In this document: piece after piece, positions 6,776 through 13,336 of the stretch
Layout of the letters: the number at the start of each line of letters is the position of its first letter
Numbering within the stretch: position 1 is the first letter of the stretch
Origin: JAVZCJ01 sp964532175
GTDB taxonomy: Archaea; Thermoproteota; Nitrososphaeria_A; Caldarchaeales; JAVZCJ01
Assembly (NCBI GenBank): GCA_964532175.1
Contig: CAZHGP010000033.1
Span: 1-14,316 of the forward strand
DNA: 14,316 bases
Direction: 5' to 3'
The notes under the pieces: model-generated
Seen by the model: the letters and a program-made list of their open reading frames with translations, nothing else
Database searches by the model: none
Told to the model about the DNA's origin: nothing
Translations under genes and position numbers: made by a program

Positions 6776-7501
6776 TTAAAATAATATTAAACATGTATTT
6801 TTGCTTCCTAATGGAAAATTTATTTTTTCCCATTCATCTTTCTTGCCAATTATGCTAAAAACACCACAAACAAAAACATTTAATTTTTTTAGAAAATCAA
6901 AAAAAGAATTAATTTTATTACTATTGAAAGCATTACTCATAATTATTAATACACTTTCATTATTTTTAATATATTTTTTTGGTAACCAATAAACATTATT
7001 TTCTCCAAAACTTGAATATATAAAATATAGAAAATTGTCTTTTATTTCACAAAAAGGAGAATTACTAAGAAATAAAAATTTTCTATTTGAAAATAAAGCA
7101 ATGGAAGTTGCAAGACTTATACTTAATTCATCAAATGCAATAATACATGTAATTTTTCTTCCTGCAAAAAAATCTAATGCATATAAAGATAAAATTTTTA
7201 ATATATTTGAATTTAAAAATAAAGCTGAAGAATCTATATAACCATTTTTATCAATAATTATATTTTCTCTAATGATTTTTTCTATATCTATAATAGGAGT
7301 AATTTTATTAATTAAATCCATTATTTTCTTACCTTTAGGTGTGCTTTTCCCAGTACAATATCGACTTAATGTAGAAATTGGAAGTCCTGTAATCTTTGAA
7401 AGAGTATTGTAATCATATTTTTCTTTTAAGATTTTAAGAATATCTATAACTAATGATTCTCCTCCATGCGAAATAATAAATTCCAATTTTTTTCCGGACA
7501 T
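6776..7501 (-). CDS. HTH regulator with degenerate phosphoribosyltransferase-like domain (GfcR/PurR-like)
   Basis: This 241-residue protein has an N-terminal helix-turn-helix at about 30-68 (YNTLSKITGLPISTLSRYCT) and a C-terminal alpha/beta domain that follows the type I phosphoribosyltransferase layout: a core strand ITCIIAFDELSISLATSIAL (117-136) where the family has a Gly-rich ligand loop, then a hinge. Archaeal regulators such as haloarchaeal GfcR have this HTH-PRTase architecture. The PRPP-binding motif (hydrophobic strand, two acidic residues, then TGGT-like) should fall at 184-196 but reads VLIIMSNAFNSNK. The acidic pair and Gly/Thr are missing, so catalysis and normal PRPP binding are unlikely. 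It faces the tfs operon on the opposite strand. Target genes are unknown. Confidence 0.65.
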   Translation of the reverse strand: MSGKKLEFIISHGGESLVIDILKILKEKYDYNTLSKITGLPISTLSRYCTGKSTPKGKKIMDLINKITPIIDIEKIIRENIIIDKNGYIDSSALFLNSNILKILSLYALDFFAGRKITCIIAFDELSISLATSIALFSNRKFLFLSNSPFCEIKDNFLYFIYSSFGENNVYWLPKKYIKNNESVLIIMSNAFNSNKINSFFDFLKKLNVFVCGVFSIIGKKDEWEKINFPLGSKNTCLILF

Positions 7502-7593
7502 TATAGAACCATCTCTTAAGAAGAAAAAATAAGTATATTCTTATATTAAAATGTAAGAAGTAATAAATTAAAAAATAAGTTTTTCTCTAAAAA

Positions 7594-7622
7594 TTTAAAC
7601 TATAGAATAAAATATATTTTTT
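7594..7622 (+). promoter_or_regulatory. tRNA-Arg promoter region
   Basis: TTTAAA at 7594-7599 is centred 26 bp upstream of the tRNA 5' end, the expected TATA-box distance. The other copy has TTTAAAAC at the equivalent place even though the exact repeat ends there. The 26-bp flank between is identical in both copies. Confidence 0.5.
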
Positions 7623-7710
7623 GGGCCCGTGGCCTAGAATGGATAGGGCAGCGGCCTCCTAAATTGAAGAAAGCCGCAAGTCGCGGGTTCAAATCCCGCC
7701 GGGCCCGCTA
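7597..7710 (+). repeat. 114-bp inverted repeat, right copy (tRNA-Arg plus flank)
   Basis: Exact inverted match to 3580-3693, without any mismatch, about 3.9 kb away. Its right edge (7710) touches the stop codon of the convergent gene at 7711-7713. Confidence 0.95.
7623..7707 (+). tRNA. tRNA-Arg(CCU), second identical copy
   Basis: Same 85-nt gene as at 3583-3667, on the other strand, with the same 10-nt anticodon-loop insertion. Two identical single-isoacceptor genes so close together are unusual in a small archaeal genome, where most tRNA genes are single-copy. The 3' end lies 3 bp from the stop codon of the convergent membrane-protein gene. Confidence 0.93.
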
Positions 7711-8325
7711 TTATGAAATATATTCTTTACAATATTGACAATAATATTTTTGATATTCACTTACATATATTGTTGCTCTATTACATTTTGGACAAGCAGG
7801 ACCAATTAATAATGATAAAGGTACGGAGGGGGTCGTAGGTGTTTCTATTAATGGTAAAGGTAAAATTTCTTCCCTTTTTTCTCTAAATACTATAAAATTG
7901 AAGAATACTGATATTATTAAAGAAAAAAGCCCTATATAAAATCCAACATCAAATATTTTGCTACCCTCTAATGGTAAAGGTGTTAAAATTAAAGCAATGA
8001 ATCCTATAATTATTCCAATTAATATTAAAATAATTCCACCTCTAAAGAAAATGGATAATATTCCTCCAATAATTATAAAGAAAAAAGCTGAAAAAGCAAT
8101 GATAGAAACTGTACCTTGAATAGGAGGAATAATTAAAGTATTAAATAAAATATCAATATTATCTATATCATCTTTTACTACTTCATACAGAGAAAGGCTA
8201 ATATTTGGTCTAAATGGGCTTAAATAACCCCATGGAAGAAAAATACTAATTAATAAAAAAATAAAAAATATTATATTTAAAGGATATATTTTGATCTTTT
8301 TAACTTTTATAGTATAAGGTTCCAT
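7711..8325 (-). CDS. membrane protein with C-terminal zinc ribbon, function unknown
   Basis: This is an unrecognised 204-residue protein. Four hydrophobic segments are visible at about 17-35, 72-94, 97-115 and 127-147, so it should sit in the cytoplasmic membrane. A Pro/Thr-rich linker (155-172) joins them to a C-terminal zinc ribbon with Cys178-x2-Cys181 and Cys196-x2-Cys199. The segment LSLYEVV (44-50) after the first helix followed by IPPIQG resembles a pattern in small archaeal four-helix membrane proteins, but I cannot name a family. The gene is divergent from rpl10e. Its TAA overlaps nothing but abuts the tRNA-Arg repeat. Confidence 0.7.
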   Translation of the reverse strand: MEPYTIKVKKIKIYPLNIIFFIFLLISIFLPWGYLSPFRPNISLSLYEVVKDDIDNIDILFNTLIIPPIQGTVSIIAFSAFFFIIIGGILSIFFRGGIILILIGIIIGFIALILTPLPLEGSKIFDVGFYIGLFSLIISVFFNFIVFREKREEILPLPLIETPTTPSVPLSLLIGPACPKCNRATIYVSEYQKYYCQYCKEYIS

Positions 8326-8460
8326 TCTTTTTAATTTCTTAAAAAAATCTTGAATATAAATTTAAATAGAATAAAAAATATAAATGAGGCTCTTTTATAT
8401 TCTACTTTTTGGTTTTTTCTTTATAATGAATTAATGAATTTATTTAATTTCTCTAAAATA

Positions 8461-8471
8461 TTTATAATATA
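8461..8471 (+). promoter_or_regulatory. TATA-like element for rpl10e
   Basis: TTTATAATATA lies 38-48 bp upstream of the chosen ATG at 8509. This would give a leader of roughly 15-20 nt and supports the downstream start over the longer open frame. No BRE is clear. Confidence 0.4.
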
Positions 8472-8508
8472 CCATTTTTTTAATATTATAAAAAAAGGGT
8501 TAAAGTTT

Positions 8509-9030
8509 ATGAAAGCTAAGAATTATAGAAACATAGAAAGACCATATACTAGAAAAGAGTTTATTCATGGTGCTCCTCAACCGAGAATTTCAAAATATAC
8601 AATGGGAACATATAAAAATGATTATGAATATTTACTACAACTTATTTCAAAAAATGATTTACAAATAAGAGATGTAGCTTTAGAATCTGCTAGAGTAACT
8701 ATGGGGAAAATTTTAAGTAAAAAACTTGGTGAAAATTATTTTTTAGAACTTAAAGCTCATCCTCATCATGTTCTTAGAGAAAATAAAATGATTTTTGGTG
8801 CTCATGCTGATAGATTACAAGAAGGTATGAGGCGTGCATTTGGAAAACCTATAGGAATTGCTGCAAGAGTTAAAAAAGGAGAGTCGGTATTTGATTTAAG
8901 AGTATACAGTTCAGGTTTAGAAGCTGCAAAAGAAGCTCTCAAATTAGGTAGTAAAAAATTACCTAAAGATTATGCAATAAAAATAACTAAAATTGCTCCC
9001 CTTCAAACAACTGCGGAAATTCAGCAATAA
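8509..9030 (+). CDS. rpl10e: 50S ribosomal protein L10e (uL16)
   Basis: This 173-residue protein belongs to the L10e/uL16 family, which binds near the peptidyl-transferase centre and the 5S region of the large subunit. Conserved family blocks are NYRNIERPYTRKEFIHGAPQ at the start, RDVALESARVTMGK, the HPHHVLRENKMIFGAHADRL segment, and GMRRAFGKPIGIAARVKKGE. The open frame extends upstream to 8350, but those 53 extra residues are low-complexity and hydrophobic and are absent from the family. The ATG at 8509 gives the usual archaeal length and the standard MKAKNYRN-like N-terminus. The gene appears to stand alone, with a 106-bp gap to the next gene. Confidence 0.94.
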   Translation: MKAKNYRNIERPYTRKEFIHGAPQPRISKYTMGTYKNDYEYLLQLISKNDLQIRDVALESARVTMGKILSKKLGENYFLELKAHPHHVLRENKMIFGAHADRLQEGMRRAFGKPIGIAARVKKGESVFDLRVYSSGLEAAKEALKLGSKKLPKDYAIKITKIAPLQTTAEIQQ

Positions 9031-9136
9031 ATACTTAAAAAATTTTAAGATTTTTTAAGTTTTTTATAAATGAAAAAATATTTATATTCATAAAGAAGTA
9101 ATTTATTTCAATTAAATAATAACGAGAAAGTTAAAA

Positions 9137-11065
9137 ATGTCTATTAAAGAATTTTTTATAAAAAAATTTGAAGAAATAAATTTAGAATATGATGAAAAAT
9201 TAATTGGTAGAAGAATACACGAATTAAAAAAAATAATGGATGCTGGTTTTAATATTCCTAAAGGATTCATTATCACATCCGACACATTTAAATTCTTTTT
9301 AAAACAAAGTAATGATGTTATATCCAAAATAAAGAATGTTTTACAAAATTTTCCAAATATTGAAGAAAAAGAATTAGAATCTAAAATAGAAAAAATTTTT
9401 AATGAAACACCTTATCCTTCTCAAATTGAAGAAAAAATAATAGAATCTTATAAAGAATTATCTGAAAAATTAAGAATAGTAGATGCTCCTGTATCAATAA
9501 AAATAAGCTTACCATCTAATGAAGAAGAATTTTTTGAAAAAGAAGATATAATCGAAATTGAGAGAAAATTTCAGAATATACGTGGAGAAAGAGATTTACT
9601 TTCATGTATAAAAAAAGTTTGGAGTTTAGCTTTAATTAAACTTTTTTTAAAAATGGAAGAAAAAGATTTAGAAAAAATTTCTATAACATTATTTATTCAA
9701 AAATCTATACACGCAAAATCAAGTGGAATTATTACTCCATTTAATCCAGAAGACTTAGATAGATCAAAAATTTTAATTGAAAGCATATGGGGATTAATCG
9801 ATCCTTTAATTTTTAAAGAATTTAAACCAGATACTTTTATTATTGATAAATATAAAAAAGAAATAGTTAAAAAAATAATTTCTAAAAAAACTATTGAATA
9901 TATTTTTGATCCTCTTGGAGGTGGGTTAATACATAAAATTTTTGTTCCATCAATTCGTCAAGATACTCCAAGCCTTTCTAATGAAGAAATACTTTTTATA
10001 ATCGATTTAGCTTTAAAAACAGAAGAAATATTTCCATCAGAAAGAATAATATTATGGAGTTTAGATAAAGATTTGCCCATAATGTATGGTTTAACTATTA
10101 TTGATGTTTGGAAGCCTAGGCTTATTGTTGAAGTTAAACCTCAAGAGATAATTCCAGAAGTAGTTATAGAAAAAGAGGGGGAAATTGTTGAAGAAAAAAT
10201 CGAGAAAAAAGTTATCGAGAAAGAAATAGAAGTTGTTGAAAAAAAGAAAATAGAATTATCGATGCCAAAAATTGAAATTATTGAAAAACCATTTTTAGCT
10301 ACAGCTACAAAAGTTTTTGCAATATTAGATACTAAGAATTATTCAGAATTTTTATTAGAATCATTTTTTGATGGATTTTTAATAAAAGGATTATCAGAAG
10401 ATATAAAAGAATTTTTAAATATTGAAGAAGAAGTTGATGTAACAAAATTAGTAAAAAAATATAATTCCATTATAGAAAAAAATCTTTTTAAGCAAAATAT
10501 TATTTTAATTCATTTATCTTCAAATGAAATTAAAAAAGAAATAGACTTTCTTAATCTTCAATTAGATATTATTTATAAAATTATTGAAGTAAATAAATTG
10601 AAAAATATTAATTTGCTTTTCTTAAGTAAAGAAGTAAATAAATTAAATATTGATAAAATAAATTCTATAAAAGATAATTTCCTAAATAAAGGAATAAACA
10701 TTAAATTATTTTTAGAAATAAATTCATTATCATCGATTTTTTTAATTAATGAATTGAAAAAATTCTTTAATGGATTTTTAATAAATGGAGATTTACTTAT
10801 TAAAGAAACATTCGAAAATGTTTCATATGCAGAGATTTTAAATAATTCATTTATGAATATAATAAATCAAATATTTTTGAATATTAATTTAAATGAAAAT
10901 CAAATATTTTACTTAAGTGAAAAAGATAGATTTGACTTGGAATTTCTCAAATATCTTTTAAATAAAGGAATTAATGCATTAATTGTAAAACCTGAAATAT
11001 TAAAATATGTTAAAGAATACATTTACTCGATTGAGCAAGAGCTATTGTTTAAAAGAATTAAATAA
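9137..11065 (+). CDS. PEP-synthase-like protein lacking the phosphohistidine domain (probable pseudoenzyme)
   Basis: This 642-residue protein resembles phosphoenolpyruvate synthase (about 800 residues) end to end except for a missing middle. Residues 20-325 follow the ATP-grasp domain: GFNIPKGFIITSDTF (37-51), FIQKSIHAKSSGIITPFNP (186-204) and IESIWGLIDP (214-223) with PDTFIIDK (231-238). The ATP-site GGK-like lysine near residue 25 is Arg, the RSSATAEDL loop is absent, and the EWA/QSRP end reads LWSL/MYGLT. The swivelling domain with the catalytic histidine is replaced by a Glu/Lys/Val-rich linker (about 330-385). Residues 387-642 match the pyruvate barrel (ATATKVFAILD; GINALIVKPEILK near the end) but without the catalytic cysteine. 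Catalysis is therefore unlikely; a structural or regulatory role is inference. Confidence 0.75.
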   Translation: MSIKEFFIKKFEEINLEYDEKLIGRRIHELKKIMDAGFNIPKGFIITSDTFKFFLKQSNDVISKIKNVLQNFPNIEEKELESKIEKIFNETPYPSQIEEKIIESYKELSEKLRIVDAPVSIKISLPSNEEEFFEKEDIIEIERKFQNIRGERDLLSCIKKVWSLALIKLFLKMEEKDLEKISITLFIQKSIHAKSSGIITPFNPEDLDRSKILIESIWGLIDPLIFKEFKPDTFIIDKYKKEIVKKIISKKTIEYIFDPLGGGLIHKIFVPSIRQDTPSLSNEEILFIIDLALKTEEIFPSERIILWSLDKDLPIMYGLTIIDVWKPRLIVEVKPQEIIPEVVIEKEGEIVEEKIEKKVIEKEIEVVEKKKIELSMPKIEIIEKPFLATATKVFAILDTKNYSEFLLESFFDGFLIKGLSEDIKEFLNIEEEVDVTKLVKKYNSIIEKNLFKQNIILIHLSSNEIKKEIDFLNLQLDIIYKIIEVNKLKNINLLFLSKEVNKLNIDKINSIKDNFLNKGINIKLFLEINSLSSIFLINELKKFFNGFLINGDLLIKETFENVSYAEILNNSFMNIINQIFLNINLNENQIFYLSEKDRFDLEFLKYLLNKGINALIVKPEILKYVKEYIYSIEQELLFKRIK

Positions 11066-11067
11066 TA

Positions 11068-11153
11068 CGCCGAGGGCCGGATTTGAACCGGCGACCTACG
11101 GGTTTCAATAAGGTTTAACAGCCCGCAGCTCCACCTGGCTGAGCTACCTCGGC
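11068..11153 (-). tRNA. tRNA-Asn(GUU) with 12-nt insertion in the anticodon loop
   Basis: Full cloverleaf: acceptor GCCGAGG/CCTCGGC, D-stem GCTC/GAGC, anticodon stem GCGGG/CCCGT (one G-U pair), T-stem GCCGG/CCGGC with loop TTCAAAT, discriminator G, no encoded CCA. Between the anticodon-stem arms are 19 nt, CTGTTAAACCTTATTGAAA. Taking CTGTTAA as the mature loop gives anticodon GUU and a 12-nt intron at 37/38. The intron ends with ATTGAA, also found inside the tRNA-Arg insertion. The 3' end is 2 bp from the stop codon of the convergent PEP-synthase-like gene. Confidence 0.93.
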
Positions 11154-11257
11154 TTTATATTTGAACTTTTAAAAAGAGGTTATTATATTTTTCCATGAAA
11201 AAGAAAAGAAACGTTTATTAAGTTTATTTTTATAATAATAATATTGAGGTGTAGAGT

Positions 11258-11491
11258 TTGCCTATAGCATTTGTATTAATAAATACTGAAATAGGTGCTG
11301 AAGAAGAAGTTTTAGCAGAATTAAGAAAAGTAAATGAAGTAAAAGAAGCTTACATGGTTTATGGGGTTTATGATATAATTGCTAGAATTCAAGCAGAGAC
11401 AATGGAAAAGCTTAAAGAAATAGTTTCATGGAAAATAAGAAGGTTAGATAAAGTAAGATCAACTCTTACAATGATAGTAATAGAATCTTAA
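11258..11491 (+). CDS. stand-alone Lrp/AsnC ligand-binding (RAM) domain protein
   Basis: This 77-residue protein corresponds to the C-terminal ligand-binding domain of Lrp/AsnC regulators without any DNA-binding domain. Visible features are the beta-alpha-beta start PIAFVLINTEIGAEEEVLAE, the central EAYMVYGVYDIIARI (the VTG-D-D-like core), and the closing RSTLTMIVI strand. Such SraL/RAM-only proteins form oligomers that bind amino acids and may modulate full-length Lrp partners. Start is TTG at 11258, supported by TGAGGTG at 11245-11251 six bases upstream; no in-frame ATG or GTG gives a better N-terminus. It is the only gene in its orientation here, flanked by tRNA-Asn and tiaS, both on the other strand. 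Confidence 0.9.
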   Translation: MPIAFVLINTEIGAEEEVLAELRKVNEVKEAYMVYGVYDIIARIQAETMEKLKEIVSWKIRRLDKVRSTLTMIVIES

Positions 11492-11524
11492 AGGATAAAG
11501 TATAAAAACTGATAAAAAATAATT

Positions 11525-12841
11525 TTAAATTTTTATTAATTCTCCTACTTCATTTAAATCTATTTCTTTTCTAAAAAGCATTCTAGATAATGGTTTAGAT
11601 AGGTGCCTTCTTGCTCTTGGTGGTACTTCATAAAATCCAGGTTTTATATATCTTTTAATAGGCATAATTAATGGTTTTAAGTTAATACTTTTAAAACCAC
11701 ATTTTTTACATACAAATCCTTTATTTTTTCCAGCTGATTTCATTCTTTTATTACATTTTGGACATATTGGATTTATTTTTTCTTCTTGAGAAATTTCTAT
11801 TACTTTAATTTTTTCTAAATTAATTGTTAATGGTTCATTTTCTCTAGGTTTTATTCCTCCATATACTTCAACAACATCTCCTTTTCTAAGTGATAGTACT
11901 ACATCTCTAAATTTTTTTGTAGGCTCATATGCTGCACATCTAATTTTATTATTTTCATTTCCAATCCAAAAAAATACATGTCCACCTTGAATAATAAATG
12001 GATTAGATATAATTTTCCCTTTTAGTGATACTGATAAGAATGGTTTTACATCATTAATTTCTACTTTATTTATATGAGCATCTGTTGCTTGATTTGTTTT
12101 AAATAATAAAATTCTTTCTATTTCTTCATTTATTTTTAATATATTTTTTGCTTTAAAAGCTGCTTCTATAGTATTAGATCTAATTCCATAAAATACTGGA
12201 CATGGAGTATGTGGAGTAATTCTTATATCATTTGTAGAATAATCTATATTATCAAAAGTATATGGATAAGTTTCTTTATCCATTTCTATAACAGATTCTT
12301 TATCTATCCTTCTTTTCGTTCCCCAATTTTCAGGTTTCCTATAAGCAATTAATTCATAAGTATAATCTTCTTTAAGTTCTTCACCTATTGCTGCTAATGC
12401 TCCAATTATTCCTCTACCAAGTTTAATTTTATAAATTTCTGCTCCTATTTTTTTAGCGATTTCTTCAGCTTCTTCTAATGTTACAATGTATTTAATAACT
12501 CTTTTTGAAAAATCTTTTAATTCATTCGGTATTTTTTCTCCTTTATAAAAAACTATTCCTGGATGTGTATCTTCATTTTCTTTTTCAGCCATTTTTTCTA
12601 CTATTTCTATAGTTTTCTTTTTTACTTTATCAAAAAGCCAATCTTCAATTTTAAAACTCATTGCTATAGCTGCATTTCCTCTAGTTTTCCAAATCCAATT
12701 TGGATTAAGTCTTATTAATCTAGGAAAATCTATTGGAACAGCGCCCATTTTTAATAATTCATAAAATATTATTGCTCCTATGTAAGTTGTGCACATTCCA
12801 TTTTTTGAATCTGTATCATCTAAGCCTATGTGAAGTATCAT
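11525..12841 (-). CDS. tiaS: tRNA(Ile2) 2-agmatinylcytidine synthetase TiaS
   Basis: TiaS uses ATP and agmatine to convert C34 of tRNA-Ile(CAU) to agmatidine so that it reads AUA. AUA is heavily used in this AT-rich DNA. The 438 residues contain the N-terminal GLDDTDSKNGMCTTY (6-20), aligning position for position with the Archaeoglobus enzyme, whose Thr18 is autophosphorylated; Thr18 is present. A ferredoxin-like middle follows, including RGIIGALAAIG (143-153) and HTPCPVFYGIR (211-221), then an OB-fold domain (about 270-348) and a zinc ribbon (Cys360, Cys363, Cys378, Cys381). The C-terminal RARRHLSKPLSR is conserved. It lies downstream of and in the same direction as rnpB, with its own TATA box. 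Confidence 0.95.
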   Translation of the reverse strand: MILHIGLDDTDSKNGMCTTYIGAIIFYELLKMGAVPIDFPRLIRLNPNWIWKTRGNAAIAMSFKIEDWLFDKVKKKTIEIVEKMAEKENEDTHPGIVFYKGEKIPNELKDFSKRVIKYIVTLEEAEEIAKKIGAEIYKIKLGRGIIGALAAIGEELKEDYTYELIAYRKPENWGTKRRIDKESVIEMDKETYPYTFDNIDYSTNDIRITPHTPCPVFYGIRSNTIEAAFKAKNILKINEEIERILLFKTNQATDAHINKVEINDVKPFLSVSLKGKIISNPFIIQGGHVFFWIGNENNKIRCAAYEPTKKFRDVVLSLRKGDVVEVYGGIKPRENEPLTINLEKIKVIEISQEEKINPICPKCNKRMKSAGKNKGFVCKKCGFKSINLKPLIMPIKRYIKPGFYEVPPRARRHLSKPLSRMLFRKEIDLNEVGELIKI

Positions 12842-12890
12842 CTCTAGTTTTAATAAAATATTTTTTTTATATTATATTTTTTTTAATTAT

Positions 12891-12899
12891 TTATATAAG
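12891..12899 (-). promoter_or_regulatory. TATA box for tiaS
   Basis: CTTATATAA on the minus strand is centred about 54 bp upstream of the tiaS ATG, giving a predicted leader near 25-30 nt. It separates tiaS from the upstream RNA transcript. Confidence 0.45.
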
Positions 12900-12952
12900 A
12901 AGAAAAATTTATAATTTTATAATAGAGAATATTATTTATTTATTTTTCTACT

Positions 12953-12976
12953 AATTATCTAAAAATAAAGATGAAA
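12953..12976 (-). terminator. T-rich termination stretch after rnpB
   Basis: Directly after the RNase P RNA P1 helix the minus strand reads TTTTCATCTTTATTTTTAG. Closely spaced T-runs of this type are the usual archaeal intrinsic terminator. Confidence 0.5.
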
Positions 12977-13290
12977 ACATGAAGACGAGTAGGCAGTAGT
13001 CCTCCTTCTGTTTTTAGGTGGGATTTTTCTAATCGGCTAACTTAAGCCTCATGGAAGCAATCATTGGCTTAATTTAGCCTTTCCTCACATGGGACGCTCG
13101 TTTCAACCATTCTCTATTCTTCTTCAACTGCTTTTTAATTGCAGTATCATTCTCATTAGAATAGAGGGGTCTCGTTTCTGTAGCGTTGCCAAGGGTTTCC
13201 CCTTACACCTCGCGGTGTCATGTTCTTCCATGAGGGGAGGACCTTCCCCAAGAAAAATCTCGTAACCCACCCGCCTACTCGTCTTCATGT
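12977..13290 (-). ncRNA. rnpB: RNase P RNA
   Basis: RNA component of the tRNA 5'-end processing ribonucleoprotein, 314 nt. P1 is an 18-bp perfect helix (13273-13290 with 12977-12994). P2 pairs GGUGGG (13266-13271) with CCCACC (13017-13022). A small P3 hairpin lies at 13249-13262. P4 pairs GUCCUCC (13236-13242) with GGAGGAC (12999-13005), crossing P2 as the family requires. CR-I is GGGGAAGGUCC, CR-II/III is GCUACAGAAACGAGACC (13168-13184), CR-IV is UGAGGAAAGGCUAAAUUA (13070-13087) and CR-V is ACAGAAGGAGGACUA (within 12995-13011). Hairpins ACACCGCGAGGUGU and AAGGGGAAACCCUU, P12 (13158-13166 with 13112-13120) and P15 (13066-13079 with 13035-13048, one mismatch) complete the specificity and catalytic domains. 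P4 lacks the usual clear bulged U. The gene sits about 45 nt after 23S rRNA. Confidence 0.93.
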
Positions 13291-13336
13291 ACTGCTTGCA
13301 TAACTGGAAACTTTCACCTAGAATTGTGTTTAGTGA
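13291..13336 (-). other. 23S-rnpB spacer
   Basis: About 46 nt between the approximate 23S 3' end and the RNase P RNA P1 helix. No TATA box is visible, so rnpB probably shares the rRNA transcript. The segment may contain the 3' arm of the 23S processing stem, whose 5' arm lies outside the window. Confidence 0.5.

Noticed and set aside
6801..7241. Plus-strand frames at 6801-6992 and 7035-7241
   Set aside because: They are low-complexity shadows of the minus-strand HTH/PRTase-like gene.
3694..7596. Composite mobile element bounded by the inverted tRNA repeats
   Set aside because: The interval carries core housekeeping genes and no transposase or integrase; simple duplication or inversion fits better.
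8350..8508. 53-residue N-terminal extension of L10e
   Set aside because: It is low-complexity, absent from the family, and overlaps the likely promoter; ATG at 8509 gives the canonical N-terminus.
12977..13290. 18-bp terminal inverted repeats around a 278-bp interior, suggestive of a small transposable element
   Set aside because: The interior matches RNase P RNA conserved regions in order, and the inverted repeats are its P1 helix.
12977..13290. Signal recognition particle (7S) RNA
   Set aside because: Length fits, but the helix 8 signature with its GGAAG tetraloop context is absent, whereas CR-I to CR-V of RNase P are present.
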